In this document: piece after piece, positions 16,473-24,900 of the stretch
How the letters are laid out: each line of letters opens with the position of its first letter
Position numbering within the stretch: the first letter of the stretch is position 1
From: JAWLFY01 sp964462125
GTDB lineage: Bacteria; Planctomycetota; Planctomycetia; Pirellulales; Pirellulaceae
NCBI GenBank assembly: GCA_964462125.1
Contig: CAYWXT010000052.1
Span: 1 to 27,145, forward strand
Length of the DNA stretch: 27,145 nt
Direction: 5' to 3'
The notes under the pieces: model-generated
Told to the model about the DNA's origin: nothing
Databases searched by the model: none
Seen by the model: the letters and a program-made list of their open reading frames with translations, nothing else
Translations under genes and position numbers: made by a program

Positions 16473-17228
16473 ATGATCCCCGACCTGACAGGTATCCGAA
16501 TCGCCGTTGCGGAGCTCGACCGTGGGGAAATGCCTCCGCCCGAGCGCTGGCTCGGGTCCGATGAATTGGCCGAATTGGGCTGTTGGCGGTCGCCCGCTCG
16601 CCGGGACGACTGGCTACGGGGGCGTTATTTAGCCAAGGATCGCTTGGCGGAGTGGTTGGAGGTTTCGATCGCGGACCCTCGCGAGATCCAGATCCTATCT
16701 CGACATCCAATCACAGGCCGCGGTCAGGCCCCTCGAGTGCAGCTCCCGCAGTCGGCTGACTCGGGAACGATTTCTTTGGCTCACAGTGACGGTTTCGCTG
16801 CCGTGGCATGGTCGAAATCGAGCGACCGCCGCGTGGGAATCGACTTGGTTCGCCGTTCGCCGCTCTTTACCGGCTTTCTCGACATGTGGTTCACGGAACG
16901 TGAACGGCAGCTGTTTGCGACTGCCGAACCGGACGAGCCCCTTTACTTTTGGGCCGCGAAAGAGGCGTTGTTCAAATCCTTGCCGACGCATCGTTTTCAA
17001 CCCCGGAGGTTGGCGTTGAAACGACGGCCCTGCGGCGAACTGGAGCCGACTGATCCCAGGATTCACGAACGCTGGACGACCGAGATCCGAACGGGAATGG
17101 AAGCAAACTGCCTCGTTGCGGTGGCGGCACTCGATACCAGGCCCGGCTTTCACCTGGAGTCGTCTTCGAGTGATGACCTGGGATCGGCGGCTGGTGCCCG
17201 TCTTGGCTTGGCCGGTGGAAGACGCTGA
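16473..17228 (+). CDS. 4'-phosphopantetheinyl transferase (Sfp-like)
   Basis: 251 residues. It would attach the phosphopantetheine arm of CoA to a Ser of acyl carrier proteins. Visible motifs: WLRGRYLAK (47-55), SLAHSDG (101-107), GIDLV (122-126) and YFWAAKEALFKS (158-169). Asp124 and Glu164, two of the three magnesium-site residues, are kept; the third, usually Glu two residues after Asp, is Val126. Some Sfp-type enzymes do without it. The gene overlaps the methyltransferase by one base (TGATG) and lies beside a synthase that needs carrier activation, so it is probably dedicated to it. The C-terminal 40 residues are Gly/Ser rich and outside the fold. Confidence 0.85.
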   Translation: MIPDLTGIRIAVAELDRGEMPPPERWLGSDELAELGCWRSPARRDDWLRGRYLAKDRLAEWLEVSIADPREIQILSRHPITGRGQAPRVQLPQSADSGTISLAHSDGFAAVAWSKSSDRRVGIDLVRRSPLFTGFLDMWFTERERQLFATAEPDEPLYFWAAKEALFKSLPTHRFQPRRLALKRRPCGELEPTDPRIHERWTTEIRTGMEANCLVAVAALDTRPGFHLESSSSDDLGSAAGARLGLAGGRR

Positions 17229-18061
17229 TGAACGCAACATCGCCTCAACTCGGGGTCGTCCAGGAAACGCTGTTGATTCCTCTCTACTTTCGGGCCATGG
17301 AGACCAGGCGGGCGGATGCGATCGTGCATGACCCGATTGCCGTCCAGATTGTCGATTCGCTGGACTATGACTTCTCCAAGTTTGACTCCGCCTGGACCGT
17401 CTATCTCGATATCGTCATTCGCACAGAACTGTTCGATCAGCGAGTGCGGGCGTTCATCGATCGCCATCCACAATGCGTCGTGATCAATCTGGGTGCCGGC
17501 TTATGTGGCAGGTTTCATCGCATCGACAACGGATGCGTCCGCTGGTTCGATCAGGACATGCCGGACGCGATCGCTCTGCGTCGCCAGTTTTTCACGGAAG
17601 GACCCAGAAACCGGGTGCTGTCAGGGTCGATGTTCGACCACCAGTGGATGGAGGAGGTCACCACAGATCCAGCCCAACCGGTCTTGATCGTCGCCGAAGG
17701 GTTGTTCTGTTACTTCGAAGAGTCGCAACTGCGAATGCTCCTCGCAGCGATCGCAAAACGCTGGCCGGGAGCCGAGATCATTTTTCAGTCGATCTCCCGG
17801 AGGTTTGTTAACCGTCAACACGAAGTCGGCGCGGTGAACCGAACCGGCGCAACGTTCAAGTGGGGGATCGATTCTGGACACGAGGTGGCGGCCTGGGACC
17901 CGGCGTACCAGTTCTTGGATGAGTGGTATTTTATCGACCGCCACCGTCGACGATGGCGATGGCTGCGATACACGTCCTTACTGCCATGGGTTCACCGCAA
18001 CCTGGCACGAGTCATGAAGGTCAGTCACATGCGGCTAGGTTTGGCATCGGAGCCGGATTGA
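17228..18061 (+). CDS. PPM1/TcmP-type O-methyltransferase
   Basis: 277 residues. A class I SAM-dependent methyltransferase of the leucine carboxyl methyltransferase/PPM1 family, which includes polyketide O-methyltransferases such as TcmP that methylate carboxyl groups. Motifs: the N-terminal pattern ETLLIPLYFRAMET, SAM loop NLGAGLCGR (87-95), acidic WFDQDMPD (106-113) and the VAEGLFCYF strand (about 154-162). Its start overlaps the PPTase stop, so both are co-translated. Context suggests it methylates a free acid or hydroxyl made by the adjacent synthase, but the family also has other substrates. It converges on the SDR gene with 20 bases between stops. Confidence 0.82.
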   Translation: MNATSPQLGVVQETLLIPLYFRAMETRRADAIVHDPIAVQIVDSLDYDFSKFDSAWTVYLDIVIRTELFDQRVRAFIDRHPQCVVINLGAGLCGRFHRIDNGCVRWFDQDMPDAIALRRQFFTEGPRNRVLSGSMFDHQWMEEVTTDPAQPVLIVAEGLFCYFEESQLRMLLAAIAKRWPGAEIIFQSISRRFVNRQHEVGAVNRTGATFKWGIDSGHEVAAWDPAYQFLDEWYFIDRHRRRWRWLRYTSLLPWVHRNLARVMKVSHMRLGLASEPD

Positions 18062-18081
18062 ACTCGATCGGCTCCCCGCGA

Positions 18082-18846
18082 TCAAACATGAACCGCCGCG
18101 CCCCCGTCGACAGTCAGCGTTTCCCCCTGAACGAGGTCTGCTAGATCGCTGCTCAGGAATAGCACAGCATTGGCCACGTCGTCCGCGGTCAGGTCGCGCG
18201 GTCCCATCATGGTCTTCGCACGACGTTCGGTAAACATGCGCTCGGCATCGGGGAATCGCCGAGTCGAATCTGTCTCCACCAACCCCGCCTTGACGATGTT
18301 CACGTTGACGCCACGATCACCCAGTTCCAGCGTCATATGCCGAGCCATGCTTTCCAGTGCCGCCTTGGACGTCCCGACCAGCCCATACATGGGCAACGCG
18401 ATCTGAGAGCCATGACTGGAGATGGCGATAACCTTGGCCCGCCCCGAGCGACGCTCCAAGAGTGGTGCCGCCGCTTGCACCAGATGCATCAGCGCCAGCA
18501 CATTGAGGTTCATCGCCGCATGGAAGTGCTGTGCGCTGGCTCCCAGCAGCGGTCGGAAACCACCTGAAGCCGCGTTGCTGACCAGGATATCCAGTCGGCC
18601 GATATGTTCTTTGACGAATTCCATCAGGCAGTGGATATCGTCTTCCTCACTGATGTCGGCCTTGATGACATAGGCTCGGCGACCCAGGTCGCGGATCCGC
18701 CGTGCCACTTCTAACGCAGCATTTCGCGAGGTGACGTAGTTCACGATCACGTCCGCGCCGGCCTCGGCCAACCGCAATGAACAGGCGCTTCCAATTCCCC
18801 GAGAACTCCCGGTAACGAGAGCGGTTTTTCCGGTCAAATCAATCAT
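18082..18846 (-). CDS. FabL-like SDR, probable trans-acting enoyl-ACP reductase
   Basis: 254 residues from ATG 18846, chosen because the SDR fold begins here (DLTGKTALVTGSSRGIG, cofactor loop 12-19) and any longer frame only adds 58 unrelated residues. The active-site spacing is Tyr154-x6-Lys161 (YGLVGTSK), the signature of enoyl reductases, rather than Y-x3-K of ketoreductases. NAASGGFRP (91-99) and AGLVETDSTRRFP also match the B. subtilis FabL pattern. FabL uses NADPH to reduce trans-2-enoyl-ACP. It lies 62 bases after the synthase stop, on the same strand, and the visible synthase has KR and DH but no ER, so I infer it acts on the synthase-bound chain. A general fatty-acid enzyme remains possible. 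Confidence 0.85.
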   Translation of the reverse strand: MIDLTGKTALVTGSSRGIGSACSLRLAEAGADVIVNYVTSRNAALEVARRIRDLGRRAYVIKADISEEDDIHCLMEFVKEHIGRLDILVSNAASGGFRPLLGASAQHFHAAMNLNVLALMHLVQAAAPLLERRSGRAKVIAISSHGSQIALPMYGLVGTSKAALESMARHMTLELGDRGVNVNIVKAGLVETDSTRRFPDAERMFTERRAKTMMGPRDLTADDVANAVLFLSSDLADLVQGETLTVDGGAAVHV

Positions 18847-18908
18847 GGTGTGAATCTCATTCGCTCGTGTGAATTCAAGTCTTGGATGAAAATGGTCCCG
18901 CGAATTAC

Positions 18909-21900
18909 TTAGGTGCTCGCCGGGATTCGAGGATTCCCCGCGACGACTGAAGCTCGAAAACCATCGGCGATCAGCAGCGGACAACGATCTTCGCCATAGA
19001 GAGTGAAGCTGAATTGGCATGTGAGCTTGTGCTGTCCCAGGTAATCAAACCGGAGCAGGCAGTTTTCGCCTGGACGAGGCATTCGGCCGAAAGTCAATCG
19101 ATTGAGTGACTGGGGGATGGCGATGAGTTTGTCTTGATAGAACCACGGGTAGATTCCACAAGCAAATAAGCATGCGTCCAACGTGCTGGGCGAATGTAGC
19201 CAGCCGAGATCGCTACGATGCCCCGACAGCTCTCGCATATCGGGAGACGTGATCCGTGCCCATCCACCCTTTTCGTCGCAGAAAATGGATTTCAGCTGTC
19301 GAAACACGGGCCCATGGTAGAGAATCTCCTCGCGCTCCCTTGGGTAGTGAACCTCGTACATCTCAGGCGGCTCGCCCGGATCGGGGCAGACCGGAAGCGG
19401 AACCTGGTCGCCCAATCGAACGCGGGCACGAGCATGGGGTCGATTGGCATGTACCAACTTCCCGGCACGATTGCGGAAGTCGGTTACCAATTCAGTGGAA
19501 ATTTCATCACCATCGAGCACGGCTCGAATACGACCGGTTTGCGGCGCGTCGTCCAGAAACCGCCAGCCACTGATGATCTGAACTTCCTCCATCGCGACGA
19601 TCTGACGAGGAGCACCGAGACACGAGGCGGTTTCGGCCAATAGTTCAATGGCGATTACGAACGGAAGCAGTGGACGATCGCGAAAGCGGTGCTGGATCAG
19701 AAACGGATCCTTTTGCGGGTCCAAGTGACATTCTGCAGTCGCTTGCCGACCCTGATCCTCACGCTGAAACCGATCGATGAGAGGCAACTGCGGGGGTGTC
19801 AGCGGCGCGGCTGTATCACCGCGAAAGTTGACCTTCGTATCTGCCGCGGTTTCTGCATGCGGCGTGCCCCGGACGAGATCCGCGGCGTGATTGAGTCGGT
19901 GCAGTTGACCGTCGGTGTATAGGACTTCGCCTTCTGGAAGCCCGAGGTCAAGTTCATTGGTTAAATGCCGGACGCCCTCAGCCGGGGACATCAAGTCCAT
20001 CTTCATGATCCCCTGCAATCCGAAGCTCGCCCCGCTCATGACCATGCCGACTTCATCCCACCCATGCCAATGGAGGCACACGGAACGACATTCCGGTCGA
20101 CGGTGACGCAAAGCTCCGGCCAGCTTTGCCACCATTTCATTTCCGAGTGCGTAGACCGTGCCGCCGTTGGTTCCGAAGCGTCCTCCCACGGAACCGAAAC
20201 CGATGAACCATCGAAGTGGGTCTTCCGCGGTTGACTCCAGCATGGCCATCAGCCCTTCCACCTTGGCATTGAGGGTGGCCTCCAGATCCGCCTCCCTGAC
20301 CTGTTCAAACCGGGCCGGAGTGCGGAGGCCTGCGCCGTGAACAATGCCTTCAATGGGACCGCTGAGCCGGCGGATTTCATGCAGTGTTTGATTCAGCGAT
20401 TGCCCATCCGCCAAGTCGCACGAATGGTAGACCGCCGAGATACCATGTCGTTGAAACTCTTGGAGGTTACGATCGATTTCTAGATCCTTCATCAGGCTCT
20501 GCCATTGGCGGGTCGGTGATTTCCCTTCCGCCAATGCCTGCCGAGTGATCTGCCGTTTGAGTTCTCGCCGGGCTTCGTCGGACAGCCCATGCAATGCCGG
20601 GTCGATTGGTCGAAGCCGGTGGCGCCCCAGCAGATGGAGTCGGAGTCCGTACCGTCGGCCGAGTTCCATTCCCACCCGCGCCGTGATGCCTCGAGCCCCA
20701 CCGGTCAGGACCCAGGTTCCGCCCGGCCGAATCACCGCGGTCGTGGCGCGATCCTCGGTTGCCTCCGTCACCGATTGGTATTCGGCGCGGACCACCAGAC
20801 GTTGGCCTGACTGACAGGCGACCTCTACTTCGCTGCAATCTTCCGAAAGCTCCCGCAATGTGGCGACGGCGAGACTGTCGGCAGGTTCATTCCGGGGCGC
20901 GTCAATCACCCTGACCTTCAAGCCGTCGCGTCCTTGCTGTCGGCTTTCGACGTAAACCGACTTGAGCCAGCCGACCAAAGCTCCGCTTTCCGGTGCGACG
21001 ATGGGCTGAGTGAAACCGAAGTCTCCACCCAACGAGGTCACGGCGACCAGACTTCCAGGGATGGGTGGATGCTGCTCCTTCATTCGCTGCGACCATCGCT
21101 GGCCAAACAAAAACGCTTTGTTTATCCGCTCGCGGACAACGGCCCGGTCCGAGCATTGCGCCTCACGATCTCGCGGTGTCAGGATGAACAAATGGAGAGC
21201 CGGACCAGCATTCCAGACTCGGTCCAAGCTAGCGAGCAGCTCCTCGCGGGACATCTCCAGCGAGATCATCTGTGCCGACTGGCCCGTGCGGCGAATTGCC
21301 TCCGCCAAACGGCGGGCGTCCTGGTTGTGACCCAAAATCAGACAGGAACCGTGCAGGTTCCAGGAGTCGGTGGAGCCGCTCGACGGCGCCGGTTCCATGC
21401 GCATCACGTGGCGATGGGCGACCTGTCTCTCGCGGTCTGCGGCGTCGCTATCGGGCGTTTCAGCGACGTGGCCGGGTTCAGCCGTGCGTTCGGGAGCCAA
21501 CTCGTGCTCAGACACAAGTTTCGAATCGGGAAAGTACTGTTTGTAGTAATTCCAATCTGTGATCAGAACCTCTCCCTCGGGCAGGCCCGCTCGTAGTTCC
21601 TCGACCAGATGGTCGATTCCTTCTCGAGTCGGCATGTACAGGAACTGAAAGAGCTTCTTGATGTGCATCGATTCAGGACGGACAGCCATCCCGACCTCAT
21701 CCCAGGAATGCCAATGGAACAGCGCGGATTGGCAAGCCGGGCGGTGGCGGCGATACCACTGAATCCACTTTGCCAACATGTCGTTGGCCAGGCAGTAATC
21801 CGTTTGGCCGTTCCCGCCGAAGCGGCCACTGATCGAGCCAAAGGCGAGGAAAGCCTTTAGTGGGTCGTCGCGAGTCAACTCCATCAAATGGACCGCGGCA

Positions 21901-24900
21901 TCGACCTTGGCGGAGATCGTTCGCTCCACGAGCTCAGGCTGTTTGCGGTCGAAGCGACACGACCGCTCAAATCCAGCCCCGTGGAGAACACCGTCGATCG
22001 GTCCGTCCTTGGCCCGAATGTGCTCCAGCAGTGATGCCAGCCCTGCGCGATTGCCAACGTCGCACTGGTGGTACTCCACTTCCACACCGGCAGCCGCCAG
22101 TTCTGCCAGATTCTTATCGATTTCGATCGCCTTTTCGACAGCGGACCAGGCATGCAGCGGCACCTCTTCTTGGGCCACCGCCGCCTTCATGACCCGAGCT
22201 CTCAACTGCCGAAGTCCCTCGGGGTCCAGCTCGCGCCAAGCTGGATCGACTTCGGGAGGCGGGCTGGAACCCAACAGATGCAGTTTGAGCCCAAACCGGA
22301 GTCCCAGTTCGCGAGCGACCACGGCGGTAACGCCCCGGGCTCCACCGGTTACCACCCAGACGTTTCCCAGCTCCCGATCCTGTCTGGGCAAACCTGCGAC
22401 CGGTTCGACGACCGGTCGTACCACCAGACGCTGTGCGGCAGCGGGATAACCGACCTCGACGTCTTGCCACTGGCCGGCGAGTTCACGGCAGACGATCTCC
22501 GCCGATTGTGCCGTCGCGAGTTCTCGTGCCAGGTCAACCACTTTGACCTTCCACACCTGGCCGGTGGTCCTGCCCACCTCAACTCGCAAGGCCTTCATCA
22601 ACCCGCAAAGCCCACCGCTCTCCACAGCGTCGACATTGGAGGACAACCCGAAATCGCCTCCCAGCGCGGTACAGGCGACGATCGAGGCACGGTCGAGAGC
22701 GTCGGCTTGAAGTATGCGTCGATACCATTGCTGGACCAGCAGGTAGGGCGTGCGGATGCCATGTCGTCGTCGCTGCTGGCATGACGAGGTTTCAAGGGAA
22801 GTCCAAGCGTCGGCATCATGGGGCGTCGTCAAGATCAAATGCAGCACCGGTTGTTGCTGCCACTGTCGTTCGAAGGCATCCAGCACCTGTTCAGGTCCAT
22901 CGGTCGAGGCGACGACCGTGACGCTCCCGCCTTGCGATCGCAAACGCTGGGCGATCGCACGGCCCAACGGATTGTCGCCCAATACAAGCACACCACCCTG
23001 CAGGATCGCGTGGTCGGGCTCCTGCAAGCACGGAGTTTCCATCACCCGCATCACGAAACGTTGACAGACATTCTCGGAAGGTCCGGTCGGAGGACCACCA
23101 TCCACACTTCGTGCTGCCTGCGCAAACGCCTGCGGGGAAATCACTGGTGGCCCGGCGGCGAGCAGTGCATGCAGATCGATCTTGATATAGCGATCCGGCA
23201 GCTCTGGCTGCGCCCCGGCCACGTTCACCCAGGCCAACTCCGCCGCGGGCTGAAACACCACGCTGATCTGGTTATCGACACGTCGAACCGTGTCCATCGT
23301 CGGGTGTTTGACCGGTCGTCCGCGCCGCTTGTCGAAGAGATCTCGCAGAGCGTCTTGGAGTCGATGGCTGTCAACCTGCAAGGCATCATCTCGCCCCAAC
23401 CGTTCTGCCAGTCGATCGAGTCTCGCCTGAGAATGATCGGGGGTTTCCTCCCGCGGCGTATGTAGCAGCGTGTGATTGGCGGCCACGAGCGACCGTCGGT
23501 CGCGAATTGCCTCGAAATGGTTTCCGTCGTACTCGATCAAGGCGATTGAGTCGCTCGGATGATGGGTGACACACAGGCTCCAACCTCCTACCCCCTGGTG
23601 TTGGCGAGCCAAGTCAAGCGCAGTCGCTACGTCACCGGCTTGCTCCAGGATGCGCCGCACGAGCAGGCCATGAAGGCGGCCCGCGTCGGAGCGGCGCCGT
23701 GGCAAATCAAGCAGCATGGCGCTGGTGACGGTGACGCCCGCCTGATTGATGCCGGACAATGCACCGACCTGGCCGGCAATCGGAAATGTGACGAAACGGT
23801 ATCCATTGGCTGGATCGACGACCTGTACATGACGGGCCAGGCAACCGCGAAGGAGCAGTCCCAGCGGCAGATCTTCGTTCGCCGCATGGAGTAAGTCGCT
23901 GCCGGCATTGGCTTCGGAAGTGATCGCGACCTGACAGCACCCTGCAGCAATGTCGGGATAAATCCGCAAGTTATGGGCGACCAGGCTTTCCTCCGAGACA
24001 CCCGCGCCGGCGGCGATGCCCCGAATCTCCTCCAACGCGTCCTCATCAAACCAATGTTCCGGCGTCGCACTGGCGTGGGCGACAGCCTGCGGATCGACGA
24101 TTTTGCTTGCCGAAGAATTCGCATAGCGCCGGAGCAGTCGACGGATCTCCCGCTTGCGAAGCTTTCCATGCGCCACCCCGCAATCGTAGGGCGTGCCCGC
24201 CAGCATGAATGTGGGCAATGCGTGCTGAGTCGTTCCATTCGGCTCAAACTCTGCTGCTGGCTCTGCTGTCGGCTTTGCTGCCGCCCCTATTGCTGGCTCT
24301 CGCGGATGTCCGCTGCGCTGGCGAGACGTTGGATCCACGGTGGCTGTCGCGATGGCAAGCGGCTCGGCTACGGGAACCGGAGTGGCAATCAATTCATCGA
24401 CCGCCCCACCGCCAGCGGCTTCGTAACAAGCTTGAACGTGCATCAACTGCACAAGGTTCGTCCGCTTCGGATGATCCGTGCTGATGACCGGCACGTCGCG
24501 GCCGTGCAAAATCTGCCGACTCAACCTTGTCAAAACCTGGCGCGGCCCGACCTCGATGAAGACATCGATCCCTTCGTCCGCCAGCCGCCGAATCATATCG
24601 AGGTAGCGCACAGGCGTGACCAGCTGTAGAACCAGATTCCGCCGGATCTCGAGCGGTTCTGCGACGTACCGGTTGGTGACTCCACTGAGCAGCGGTATCC
24701 GTGGCGGCCCCAATGGAACTTCGGCCAATCTCTCGGCGAAGAGAGGCTGGGCGGCGGCCAACAATGGCGTGTGGAAGGGTCGGGGGACAGGAATCCGTCG
24801 CGACTCGATATTCTCATCACGCAATCGCCGTTCGAGCTGGCTGACGGTCTGTTCAGCGCCACTGACGACGGTTTGCCGAGGTGCATTGTAATGGGAGATA

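Noticed and set aside
18066..18083. GATCG/CGATC stem between methyltransferase and SDR as terminator
   Set aside because: Only five base pairs, no T tract; too weak to call.
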